Origin: Calocera cornea HHB12733
Lineage: Eukaryota; Basidiomycota; Dacrymycetes; Dacrymycetales; Dacrymycetaceae
NCBI GenBank assembly: GCA_001632435.1
Contig: KV423944.1
Coordinates: 9,540 to 73,539 of the forward strand
Length of the DNA: 64,000 bases
Direction of reading: 5' to 3'
In this document: piece by piece, positions 38,101 to 47,670 of the stretch
Numbering within the stretch: position 1 is the first letter of the stretch
Layout of the letters: every line of letters starts with the position of its first letter
Position numbers and translations under genes: made by a program
The notes under the pieces: model-generated
Databases searched by the model: none
What the model was told of the DNA's origin: nothing
What the model saw: the letters and a program-made list of their open reading frames with translations, nothing else

Positions 38101-39314
38101 TCCGCGCGCTCAGCAGTGCATCTTTGATAGCCGTGGAGAGTGTGCGGTTGAGCTTTCCCCAAACCGCTTCCTTGGCCTCGAACTCCCGCCGCTTCACAAT
38201 TTGCCCCTTATAGTGCTCGTCCTCCATCAGCTGCGAGATGATGGTGTCGATCGGAAGACGGTGCTGCGGGTCGGGGACGACCTTTGGGAGCGAGTGGCCC
38301 GAGCTCGGACCTGCTTCTGGATCTTCCGACTCTTGACTGTCTTTTCGCTTGAACGGGTGTACGGGGACGTGGGCCCGCGCGGCCTCCTTCACAAGCTGCA
38401 CGGGATCCTCGCCATTCGCGGTACATGCGGATAGCAACCTACCACAATCCACGGCATCAGGAACATCAGGAAGATTGGGGAAGACGAGAGACGACGCACT
38501 CGTTCACTGCCCGCGTGAACGTCTGCGAGCGCTTCTCGATCAGTTTCATGAGCTGCTGCTGGGTGAGCGCCGGCGGTGCAGAGAACTTGTTCGCGGCCTC
38601 CTTTCTGTAGGTTTCATGAGCGCCTCCCACAGTCCGGAGCGAAGGGTACCCACATCTTCTGCGTGTTCTTGTTCGTCTCCACAAAGTCCAACACAAGCAC
38701 ATGCGCGGTCTTGCTCGGGTCCTCGGTCGGGGCGAGGAAGAAGTCGGGGGAGCCTTTGCGCCCCGGCTTGCGCGAGGAAGAAGAGGCGGCCACCTCGCGG
38801 TCATGATGCACTCGGATGGACTCGGCGTCGACGTAGGCGAAGCGGACGAGGTCGGGGAGGATCGCTCTGGAGTTATGCTCAGCAAGGCGAAAGGCCAGAA
38901 GATGGGGGGACAGACTTGATCTCTGCTACCCGGGCAAGCTCTAGGGGTCTGAAGCTCGGTTAGAGAGTGTTCAGGGTGTGGGTATGAGTACGCACTGCTT
39001 GATCAGACCCTCGACTGATGACCGGATAGTATCGAAGGTGACTGCCAGGTGCTTCCTGGCATGGCAGAAAGCGATGACCGTATTCAGGGACTATCTCGGG
39101 GTCAACACCAGAGCTCATCTCAGGTCTTAATTGGTTAAGGCGCACCTTGAACAGCTTCTCCAGCCCTTTGAAGTACTCCGGCCACGGTCCCGCGTCCACT
39201 TGAGGTGCCTTGCGTCTCGGCGCGGCCCTCGCCTTCTTCGCAGCCGAGCCCGACTCCTCGATGGAGGTGAGGAAGTCGGTAATGACTTTCCGCTTGCCGT
39301 TTCTCTCTGGCATG
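35164..39314 (-). CDS. HRQ1: Hrq1, RecQ4-like 3'-5' DNA helicase
   Basis: Superfamily 2 helicase for DNA crosslink repair and telomere maintenance. ATG 39314 opens MPERNGKRKVITDFLTS. Exon 2 (near 39095) begins SLNTVIAFCHARKHLAVTFD. Helicase motifs in order on the minus strand: SHQAAALNAIWEGKNVVVST with STASGKS (near 38060-38000), FIYPTKALAQDQLTALQQLL (37940), VVVDELHYYSG (37650; Hrq1 proteins carry this DELH form), CGFVSCSATINDPKGH (37500), ILFCKIRRTCELVMKTM (37200), GIIATNALELGVDIGTLDAV (36930), QQAGRAGRRSRDSLAVL (36780). The Hrq1-specific C-terminal half runs to 35164 and has the zinc site CGCEDGCPACIRSISC (35400-35340). Intact with many introns. Convergent with the preceding gene; a telomeric tract lies upstream. 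Confidence 0.94.
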
Positions 39315-39618
39315 TCTCTACCCAAGCCGAATATGAGAGGAAGAACAGGAGATAGAGGTCTAGCAAGCAGGAAGGGGGCCCCAGAGGGGTGACACTGTAC
39401 CCCGCAATGAATGGCATTTGGCGCTCGATCCTGACTGTGCTCAGGGATCGGGCACAGCCACTTGAGGGTGACATAAGCCAGAGCGCGGCTTTGTGTCATG
39501 CTATGCTGCATTGCTGACGAGTATAGGTCAGATGCGTAGGCAGTAGTGTGTAGTGAGACGCGCGTCGGAGGCAAACACCCTACACCCTGACCAAATATAG
39601 TAATTTCCTGGGAAGGCC

Positions 39619-39647
39619 CAAGGCTATGGGCTCCGCCCATAGCCTTG
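39619..39647. repeat. Perfect 13-bp inverted repeat, 3-nt loop
   Basis: CAAGGCTATGGGC at 39619-39631 and its exact reverse complement at 39635-39647, separated by TCC. It could form a cruciform or an RNA hairpin. It lies about 45 bp from the telomeric repeats. Confidence 0.85.
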
Positions 39648-39689
39648 CAAAGTGTGCATACTCATATTTATTTTATATGATATTATCAT

Positions 39690-39800
39690 CCTAACCCTAA
39701 CCCATCCCCAACCCTAACCTTAACCCATCCCCAACCCTAACCTCGCTCCGCTCGCTCTCCTAACTAGTACCCTAACACACGCATCCTAACCCAGTACTCT
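39690..39800. repeat. Interstitial telomeric repeat tract (CCCTAA)n, degenerate
   Basis: Repeated CCTAACCCTAACCC, CCAACCCTAACC, CCTTAACCC and CATCCTAACCC units run on the plus strand, with interruptions (CATCC, and CTCGCTCCGCTCGCTCT in the middle). CCCTAA/TTAGGG is the usual fungal telomere repeat. Genes continue on both sides, so this is not a chromosome end. Confidence 0.85.
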
Positions 39801-40106
39801 CACCTCTTGTTTATTTGCGGTCCCTGATCGGACTATTGCCATATTTGGTAATTCCGAGTTCAATTTGCTTCCGACGCGCGTTGCCTACACACTACTGCCT
39901 ACGCATCTGGTCATTCCTCATTGCTGACCCTCCACCGCGGCGAAGAGAGCGCTTGTGCGGTCGCGCGCTTCTTCTGGGCCACACGTTGCTCTCATTTCGG
40001 CTTGTCTTGATGCCTACATACCTCTGAACGGCTGCTACCCACTCATCGCACCGCCTAACAGGCGCCCCGTCCCATGCGCGTCGACGCGCCCCGCCAGCCT
40101 ACCAGC

Positions 40107-42255
40107 ATGGCCCTCCCTGCGCACCTCACCCACCTCGCCATCTACAACACAACGCTCCTTCCCACCGCCGCCCAGCTGCAGACAGCAGAAGACACCGACG
40201 ATGCGTACGAGCAGGCGCACATCGTCTTCTACTCATGCCAGGAGCGCGCCGTTTCGCGGGATCGGATGCTCAGGCAGGTCGGGCTCGCAAAGGCACTCGT
40301 CAACTTTGCAGGGTGCGTTCGCTTGCCCGGCTGCAGCATGATAGTACTCACCGAACGACCTTGTGTGCCCACAGGATGTTTGAAGCACTGCCTTCGGAAA
40401 CGAACGTGCACTCCCAGAAGAAGCGCCTGATCACGTTCTCTCCCGAGCAAGACTGGTGGATCCACGCTGCCTTCGACCTCGAACGAATACCGAAGCCGGT
40501 AGACAAGGGGAAGGCCAAAGAGAAAGAGAGGAAGGAGAAAGACAAACCACCGGACAAGGAGAAGGGAGAGTGGGAGTACAAGGATGAGCTGGATGACGAG
40601 GTTCTCAAGGCGCGGTTGACCAGGGGGTATGAAGAGTTCAAAGTGCGCGCCCCATTCTCTCCTACATGTGCGAGCTAACGGGGAGGATTGCGCAGCTACT
40701 TCATGGCTCATTTTCCGAAGTCTTGCACACGAAAGACCGGCCCGGACTCGAGCGCTCCCTTGAGCGCTTCTTCACCGTTTGGGCATCCAAATGGGACCTC
40801 ACCATCCCAACGGCGTTCACGACCTTCCTTCCTGCCATGCCGCTCCACCCACAGCACTCGCTCATCCCTCCGCTCCTCCCACCACTCCAAGCGCACCTGC
40901 CGGAAGGCTCAGAGTTTATGCTCCTTGCCCCACCAGCACTGCTGCACAGCACCTCCCCCTCCCTCCCCGACTCGCTCTTCCACTACCTCCTGGCCCTGCT
41001 CACTCCTCCGCCGACCGCGCCCTCCGAGCCCCCACTCACGCACCCCCACTCTGCGCACTCCGGCACCGAGACCCCCAGCTTCCTCGGGGTCATGTCCACG
41101 ATGGCCAACCCGAAGAAATGGGGCAACTACCTCACCTTCGGCCGCTCGGCGAGCGGGAGCAGCTCGCGCAGCCCCTCCCACGCGAGGGAACCTGTCCCGC
41201 GCCCGGCGTCCGCCCCGAGGGTGCCGACCAGTACGACTCTGCTGGGCGAGGCGAACCCGTTGGCGCTCAAGCATGTGCGCACGAGCAGCGAGCCCGGACA
41301 GCTGGACCAGGATGCACTGGTCGAAGCACTGCAAGACGTCGCTATGGAGAGCAGGCTGCCTTCTGCGGTACAAGCCCCAGCTGCGGGCCGAACGGCAGAG
41401 GCGGATGGCGATGTAACTGTGACGATGGTGGAGAGCATTCTGCCGTTGCCGGCTACAGAGCTGCCGGGCGCGGAGACAGAGACGGCAGAAAGCGTCAAGA
41501 TCGTTGTAGCAGATGCAGAAGAGGAGAAAGTCCCTGAAGAGGACAGCAAGGAGCGTGAGGCAGGAGAGGCGCAGGAAGGAAAGGAGGGAGAGTCGAATGT
41601 GGAGATCGTCGAGGAACCGCAGGAACCTGTGCCGCCGCTCGTGAAGGTGCCGGTGCATCTACCGGTCGAGGGAGAGGAGACGCGGGCGGTTGGGGTGCTC
41701 ACTATGGTCGTGCGTTCATGCCTATCAACTGCGCTCCACTCTGCCTGACAGCTCGCCATTCAGGTAGCTGGACTAATACTGGCTATCGTACCTTCCCATG
41801 ACCCCGGCGACACCGAAGAGTCCAGCAACGGTCCTATGAATGGCGACGCCAACGTAATTGGCGACTTTGCCCCTTCAGACGCCCTCCCGCGAGCCGCGCA
41901 CTCCTTCCTGCTTTCTGTGCGCAAAGCGCTGGACGCCCCCGCCGAGCCGTCCTCAGCAGAAGCGACCTACCTTAAGCACCACCTCTCCTCGCACGTCCTC
42001 TCCACCTCCGTCCCGCCGCCAGCCACGTCGCATCTGTTCGCAGCGCGACAGTTTCTCTCAGGCGAGGTGGTGCACGAGACGCTCTCGCGCACGGTCGGCC
42101 TGTGGGTCGTTGGCGAGCGGAAGCGCGGGCCGGATGGCGAGGATGAGGATGTGTATGCGGAGATTACGAAGAAGGACATGAACCTGAGCGAGGTGGACAA
42201 GCTCGTGGCGGAATTGGTCCAGGACTTGGAGGAGGGGCACGGGGAGGGAATCTGA
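40107..42255 (+). CDS. CCZ1: Vacuolar fusion protein Ccz1
   Basis: Partner of Mon1 in the guanine nucleotide exchange factor that activates the Rab7 homologue Ypt7 on late endosomes and vacuoles. ATG 40107 gives MALPAHLTHLAIYNTTLLPT. The longin-like region includes AHIVFYSCQERAVSRDRMLR and, after an intron near 40312-40373, MFEALPSETNVHSQKKRLIT then PEQDWWIHAAFDLERI. A Lys/Glu-rich insert follows (40500-40590). Then LERSLERFFTVWASKWDLTI (near 40750). The centre is long, Pro/Ser and then acidic, low in complexity. The C-terminal part (from about 41765, after an intron) has VAGLILAIVPSHDPGD and HLFAARQFLSGEVVHE with GLWVVGERK. It ends in an acidic tail. Only about three introns, fewer than its neighbours. 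Confidence 0.82.
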
Positions 42256-43578
42256 TATTCTTCATGAAGATGTGTATACCTATCATGGACGATACCCGGG
42301 CAAATGATAGAAACTACTGTTGACTCAGCCTTAACTCCGAGCGAGTCGGCTCCGGACCCCAACCTCAGTTCCGCACACCTCACTAGCATCAATCAAGCGG
42401 CGACGCGGAGGGTCCTCGCGACGCGTCGCGCGTTGTTGGGCCAAGAATAGCACCCATTCTTAATGTCAACCGTGATGAGGCCAGATTATTATAAGTATGC
42501 ACAAGGTTCGATGCGGAGGCATGTAACATTCCTGCGACGTCACAACGGGCACCAAGGGAGGGGCGCTTGTTCTCGCAACATATCATTGTGGGACGTTTGT
42601 GAGTATTGTCCAGGGGGCCGAAGCTTGGATATATCGGAAATGTGGAGCGCCGAAGGATTAGCGGACAAGGCGCTCCGGTGCGGCGAGGGTGGTGCGAGTG
42701 TATGGTGTATATTGTTCGTGTTTTGTGTGCGTATGTGCGCAGGCCGTTCCAAGGGGAACAATCGGATACAGTGTTAGTAGTAGTGTACAGGACCACCCGG
42801 TGACCTGGTCTACTCCATCCGCATTCAGTCGAGGAGGGTTCTGTAAAGAAGCACACGGGTGCCCTGGGCGGGAGCAAAGATGTATGGCCAAGGGTTGCCA
42901 AGGCTCCCTGCTCTGGCCGGACGCATTCAGTGGGGGATGACGACTGCCGGGCAGGCACGAGAACTTGTTGTGCCCTCTATCGGAAGCGCAGAGATGGGCG
43001 AAGAAAAGGGGGAGAAAAGGCAGCGAATTGGCTCTTGCTGGCATGGGATGGTACACTGTTGCGATGGGGGAAGATGCGGGAGACGCGGGAGAAGGGCGGG
43101 GGGACAAACAGGGCGAGCAGTGCGTCATGTTGCCAGCGGGGTGGGAAGGCGGAGGCATGCCCACGGAATACCACCCAACTCAATACCGGCACCGCCACCA
43201 ATGTGCTTCTGCGGCCCAATGGCAAGAGAGAGGGCGCTGTCTCATAAGGGTCAGCTTGGCGACCCTTTTGTGTTCCCTCCGCGCCCTTCCCCTGCCCCGC
43301 TGTGATTTCCCGTTGCGTTTCCCACCCAGCCCGCTCCTTGCTCCCTCCCTCCTCCTCCTCCTCCTCCTCCTCCTCCTCGCCCTTGCTCACTCACGCCCTC
43401 CCTGCTTGAGGCAAGACCTCGCCATCTTTCCCGACTCTCCAGGCTCCCATCGCCCCACTCGACGTTCTTTAGACTCACACGCTCTCTCACCTCACTGTCC
43501 TTGACAACAACATCCCCCTCCCCTCTTATCTGACACAAAACCCGAAAACCTCACACCAAAACAAACATCTCGTCAGCA
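42256..43578. promoter_or_regulatory. Long upstream region of the GH71 gene
   Basis: About 1.3 kb without a gene. 42417-42430 is the 14-bp palindrome CGCGACGCGTCGCG. From 43255 the plus strand becomes strongly pyrimidine-rich, including about ten CCT units at 43349-43378, and stays so to the start codon, as in many strongly expressed fungal promoters and leaders. Confidence 0.5.
43349..43378. repeat. (CCT)n microsatellite
   Basis: About ten uninterrupted CCT triplets within a longer pyrimidine tract, roughly 200 bp upstream of the GH71 start codon. Confidence 0.85.
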
Positions 43579-45081
43579 ATGCGTTTCTCCGCCCTCCTGC
43601 TCGCCCTGCCTGCCGGCGCCTTCGCCGGCTCCATCCAGTCCTTCCCGCACAGGCGCCACCATGCCAAAGCGGCGAAGCGGCAAGCGATCAACGTCTCGGG
43701 CACGCTCCAGCCCGACCTGTCCATCCCCTCCGCCGGTGGCCAGAAGGCGGTGTTCGCCCACCATATGGTCGGCAACACGTACAGCTACACGCAGGACACC
43801 TGGGCGTCCGACATCCAGCTCGCCCACTCCAAGGGCATCGACGCGTTCGCGCTCAACTTTGGCTCCGACGATTGGCAGCCGCAGCGGATTGCGGACGCCT
43901 ACGCCGCCGCCGAGGCATCCGGCACCGGCTTCAAGCTCTTTGTCTCCATGGACATGACTGTCAACCAGTGCGCTTCCACCGGCAATGCCGATTCGCTCTT
44001 CAACACTTTCGTCGGGCCGTACCTCAACCACCCGAACCAGATGCAGTACCAGGGCAAGCCGATCGTCTCCACCTTCTCAGGCGAGAACTGCATGTTTGGC
44101 CAGTCTGATACCAACTCCGGCTGGTTGTACTTCACGAGCAAGGGGAGCATGTTCTTCCTCCCCGCGTTCAACAACGACCCCAAGACCGCCGCCTCGTGGT
44201 CCGCCGTCGACGGCCTTTTCCCCTGGAACTCTGGCTGGAACTACCAGCCCCAGAACGAGGCCGTCATTGACGCTACCGTGATCGCCGAGCTGGGCAACAA
44301 GCCGTACATGGCTGCCGTCTCGCCTGCCTTCTTTACCCACTACGGCGCGGACTCGTTCAACAAGAACTGGGTGTTCCCAAGTGACGCCTTCTGGTACGCC
44401 AACCGCTGGGCGCTCCTCGTCTCCCAGCGCAACATGTTCGACCTGATTGAGATCACCACCTGGAACGACTACGGCGAGAGCTCGTACGTCGGCCCGCTCA
44501 ACGGTGCCATGCCCACCGGGACCACCTGGGCGACTGGGTACGACCACACCCCGCTGCTCGACGTGGCTTCGTACTACATCACCGCGTTCAAGACCGGCAA
44601 CACGCCTGACATCACCCAGGACGCGATCTACATCTGGTCGCGCCCGCACTTGAAGGACGCGTCCGCGCCTGACCCCATCGGCAAGCCTGATTTCGCCGAC
44701 TCGACGGACGACCTCATCTACGCGCTTGTCTTCGCCACCTCCTCTGCAGATGTCCAGGTCTGCGCAGGCTCGAACTGCCAGTCCTTTACTGCCAACCCTG
44801 GCGTCAACCAGTTCACCGTCGGCATGAACCCCGGCTCTGGCATGTCCGCCACCCTGTCGCGCAACGGGCAGACGGTCGTCAGCGTGGACGGCGGCGACTT
44901 TGTCGTCGAAGCCAGCCCGTCGTTGTACAACTACAACATCGCTGTCGTGGGCGCGACGGGCAACGGCGCCCCCAACGGCAGCTCCTCTTCTCCCGGCTCC
45001 TCCGGCTCCGACTCGAGCGCCACCAGCTCCAGCTCAAGCGCGAGCGCAACCTCTACCTCGCCCTCCAAGTGCAAGGCATGA
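43579..45081 (+). CDS. Secreted GH71 alpha-1,3-glucanase (mutanase)
   Basis: Single-exon gene of 500 residues, unusual among the intron-rich neighbours. It begins with a signal peptide (MRFSALLLALPAGAFAGSIQ) and a basic stretch ending in KR, a likely Kex2 site around residue 33-34. The GH71 domain starts at KAVFAHHMVGNTYSYT and continues DIQLAHSKGIDAFALNFGSD, GFKLFVSMDMT and WNDYGESSYVGPL. The enzyme cleaves alpha-1,3-glucan of fungal cell walls, for wall remodelling or attack on other fungi. The C-terminal 40 residues are a Ser/Ala/Thr-rich linker ending SPSKCKA, without a binding module or a clear GPI signal. Codon usage is strongly C-ending. Confidence 0.93.
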   Translation: MRFSALLLALPAGAFAGSIQSFPHRRHHAKAAKRQAINVSGTLQPDLSIPSAGGQKAVFAHHMVGNTYSYTQDTWASDIQLAHSKGIDAFALNFGSDDWQPQRIADAYAAAEASGTGFKLFVSMDMTVNQCASTGNADSLFNTFVGPYLNHPNQMQYQGKPIVSTFSGENCMFGQSDTNSGWLYFTSKGSMFFLPAFNNDPKTAASWSAVDGLFPWNSGWNYQPQNEAVIDATVIAELGNKPYMAAVSPAFFTHYGADSFNKNWVFPSDAFWYANRWALLVSQRNMFDLIEITTWNDYGESSYVGPLNGAMPTGTTWATGYDHTPLLDVASYYITAFKTGNTPDITQDAIYIWSRPHLKDASAPDPIGKPDFADSTDDLIYALVFATSSADVQVCAGSNCQSFTANPGVNQFTVGMNPGSGMSATLSRNGQTVVSVDGGDFVVEASPSLYNYNIAVVGATGNGAPNGSSSSPGSSGSDSSATSSSSSASATSTSPSKCKA

Positions 45082-45604
45082 GACGACCGCTCATGATGGC
45101 AACCGCACGGACAGAGGTGCCCGGCGCGTCTCTGCCAGCGCGGATATACCCCTGGCGCGCGCGTGCGCGTGCCGGCCGATTCACCCATCTCACCATCTCG
45201 ATCTCACCTACCAATTCGCGCCCAGCCGCATTCATACACTTTACACATTCCATTCACACGCATCACTGGGCCAGGGCTACCGCCCTGCTTTCTTAGATAT
45301 CACACGCTCCCGCTCGGGGCGCTTGGGGCTGCTGTTGGCATTCGGAGCTCCTGGAGGGTCACGCGGATGGCCAGCGCTTTTTTGTTGTTGTACAGCTTTT
45401 GTAGAGACGTCAGCCCCGAACAGGGTCGTCGCGCACGCACCGGGGAAGGCTGGGACTTGCACACTGCGGCATTTTTGGGTTTTGCGGGAAATCTATCGGT
45501 TCGATCAGTCGGTGGCCCGGATAACTTGTTCCTCCCTCGCTCGTTCGGTGGGAGGCTTTGACTTAATAGCAACAGTCTTGAGGATTAGATTACGAATTTG
45601 ATGT

Positions 45605-45713
45605 TGTCACTCTGTCCTCGGCGCGCTGAACAAGCGATTACCGTATTCGGGGCCTATCTCGCGATCAGCATCGTAGCCCATTATAGGCGCGAGTTAGTTA
45701 AGACGTACCAACT
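45605..45713 (-). pseudogene. Decayed duplicate of HRQ1 intron 1 / exon 2
   Basis: Plus-strand 45637-45713 aligns without gaps to 39071-39147 in HRQ1; by eye about 56 of 77 bases agree. The matched part covers the start of HRQ1 exon 2, its acceptor and most of intron 1 including the donor. To the left (45605-45636) the resemblance continues more weakly: the minus strand reads NTVIACSARRGQSDN beside HRQ1 NTVIAFCHARKHLAV. No other HRQ1 exon is present nearby. It abuts array F. Interpreted as a captured or duplicated gene fragment. Confidence 0.55.
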
Positions 45714-45714
45714 G

Positions 45715-46027
45715 ACCTTAGCGGAGGCAGTTAAGAAGAAGGACTCTGTCACCCGGAAGTAGCTGGTTAGGCGGATGCATCACGATAAACGGAAGTAGAT
45801 GTACTGGCGGAAGCAAACCTCAAAGCCGCAGAAAAAGTGGAAGCGGGCGCAAACTCGGAGGCGGAAGTACTTACTTACACCGGAGCAGATATTGAAGGCA
45901 GAGCAAAACGCAACCACACAGCGGGAGCAAAATACCCCCAAACGGAAGCAGGACCAGCCTCGGGAGTAAACGGTGCTGTATGAGCGCGGAGCGATTGTCA
46001 CGACGCTGGAAAGTCGTCGCGTCGCGT
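45715..46027 (+). repeat. Decamer array F with end module, facing RFC3
   Basis: Plus-strand copies include GCGGAGGCA, CGGAAGTAG, CGGATGCA, CGGAAGTAGA, CGGAAGCAAAC, CGGAAGTAC, GGGAGCAAAA and CGGAAGCAGG. The right end is the module CGGGAGTAAACGGTGCTGTA (45961-45980), then GAGCGATTGTCACGACG and GGAAAGTCGTCGCGTCGCG, matching arrays D and B. The module ends about 135 bp before the RFC3 ATG. Confidence 0.68.
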
Positions 46028-46045
46028 AATGAGAGGGCATCAGGG

Positions 46046-46051
46046 ACGCGT
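46046..46051. promoter_or_regulatory. MCB box (ACGCGT) upstream of RFC3
   Basis: One ACGCGT lies 111-116 bp before the RFC3 start codon, just after array F's module. RFC genes are G1/S-regulated by MBF in other fungi; binding here is inferred. Confidence 0.45.
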
Positions 46052-46161
46052 TCACTTCTGACTGGTCCATTCCGCGTGTGGTCACTCTCACCTTCATCTC
46101 AGCACTCCCTTATTACGCATCCCTCCTCGACTCCACCGCGCTATCCTTTTGTCATCTCAGA

Positions 46162-47619
46162 ATGGACAGCGACTCTGACGTACCGATGGACGGGGCACCG
46201 TCCCCCATCGCCGCCCCAGCCCCTCTGTTCAGCTCTGGCAAGGGTAAGGGTAAGGCCCCAGCTGACGGCCTCGATCCTCCGAGCGCCCTGAGCGACAATC
46301 TCCCCTGGGTCGAGAAGTACAGGCCTGTCTCGCTGGACGATGTCGTCGCACACAAGGATATCATCTCCACCAGTGCGTCCCATTTCTTCGTAATGCAGGT
46401 GAGCAGAGCAGGGCTAACAGAGGGGGGCAGTCGAGAAGTTCATCGATCTGAATCGGCTTCCGCACCTGCTGTTCTATGGCCCGCCGGGGACGGGCAAGAC
46501 GAGCACCATTCTCGCTATGGCGCGGAGGATCTATGGACCCGAGTATCGCAAGCAGATCCTGGAGGTGCGTGCCCTAGTAACCCCACGGGAGTATACCTAA
46601 TGAAAATGGATATAGCTGAACGCCTCAGACGACCGCGGCATCGACGTCGTGCGCGAGCAGATCAAGAACTTTGCAGAGATGCGGACGCTGTACAGCAAGG
46701 GGTTCAAGCTCATCATCCTCGACGAAGCAGACATGATGACCCAAGCTGCGCAGTCGGCTTTGCGGCGAGGTGCGTTCTACTCTCTTCTGGCCGCATGTAT
46801 GCATGTGTAGAATGAAGGACAGTCATCGAGCAGTACACGAGGAACGTGCGGTTCTGCATTATCTGCAACTACGTAAACAAGATCATCCCCGCTATCCAGT
46901 CCCGGTGCACGCGATTCAGGTTCAGCCCGCTCCCGCAGAAGGAGGTGGAGAAGCGGGTGATGCAAGTCGTAGAGGCAGAACAGTACGTGCTTTCGCCCTT
47001 CGTACTAGAGTGGTTATCTCAAGAGTTTCCAGTTGTAACCTGACGGAGGATGGAAAGCAAGCGCTCCTTAAGCTCTCGAAAGGCGACATGCGTCGAGCCC
47101 TGAACATCCTTCAAGTACCTGCCCGTTTCCGTGACATTCGCTCATGAGCTCATTGTTGTTTCAGGCTTGCCATGCTGCATATGAAAGAATAGACGAGACA
47201 GCCATCTACAACTGCACGGGCAATCCACATCCGTCGGACATCGAGGCTATCGTGAGCTCAATGATGAACGACGAGTTCAGCACTTCCTACCAGAGTGCGT
47301 CTGCAGAGATTGACTTTCGTATCCGGACTAACGACTCTATGCAGAGGTGTCGCGGATGAAGACGGAAAAAGGTCTCGCCTTGCAGGACCTAATTGCTGGC
47401 GCGTACGAGTATCTCGATTCCTTGGAGCTTCCTCCACAAACAAGAGTGTACCTGCTAGACCATCTCGCCACCACAGAGTGAGTCGTCACTTGTGGCGCGA
47501 TGTCTGCATTGCTGATACATGGTTCTAGACACCGTCTGTCCACCGGAGGGAACGAAAAGGTACAGTTAACTGCTTTGCTCGGCGCGATCAAGAACGGTGT
47601 CGAACTGGCAGCACATTGA
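46162..47619 (+). CDS. RFC3: Replication factor C subunit 3
   Basis: AAA+ subunit of the clamp loader that places PCNA on DNA. ATG 46162 gives [20 protein letters not shown]. After [20 protein letters not shown] an intron leads to [20 protein letters not shown] with KTS (Walker A, near 46480). Then [20 protein letters not shown], Walker [11 protein letters not shown] (46710), [20 protein letters not shown] and the SRC motif [20 protein letters not shown]. The C-terminal collar runs from about 47060 to [12 protein letters not shown]. Six or so short introns. Domain content and length fit yeast Rfc3 rather than Rfc2, 4 or 5. Its stop is 52 bp from that of the facing gene. Confidence 0.93.
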
Positions 47620-47670
47620 TGTATATCATTCCACGATTCATGATGAATGAGACCTTCATTCAAATGGTGA

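Larger units (their letters stand above)
39315..40106. promoter_or_regulatory. Divergent HRQ1/CCZ1 intergenic region
   Basis: 792 bp between outward-facing starts. It contains a perfect hairpin (39619-39647), an AT-rich patch (39660-39690) and an interstitial telomeric tract (39690-39800). No gene is seen. Confidence 0.6.
45082..46161. other. Intergenic region between GH71 and RFC3
   Basis: About 1.1 kb without an intact gene. It holds a decayed HRQ1-like fragment (45605-45713), decamer array F (45715-46027) and an MCB box (46046-46051). Confidence 0.6.

Noticed and set aside
40909..41759. Long minus-strand frames across CCZ1
   Set aside because: Antisense to the low-complexity centre of CCZ1, without motifs.
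44077..44649. A 190-codon minus-strand frame inside the GH71 gene
   Set aside because: Antisense shadow of a highly biased coding sequence with C-ending codons.
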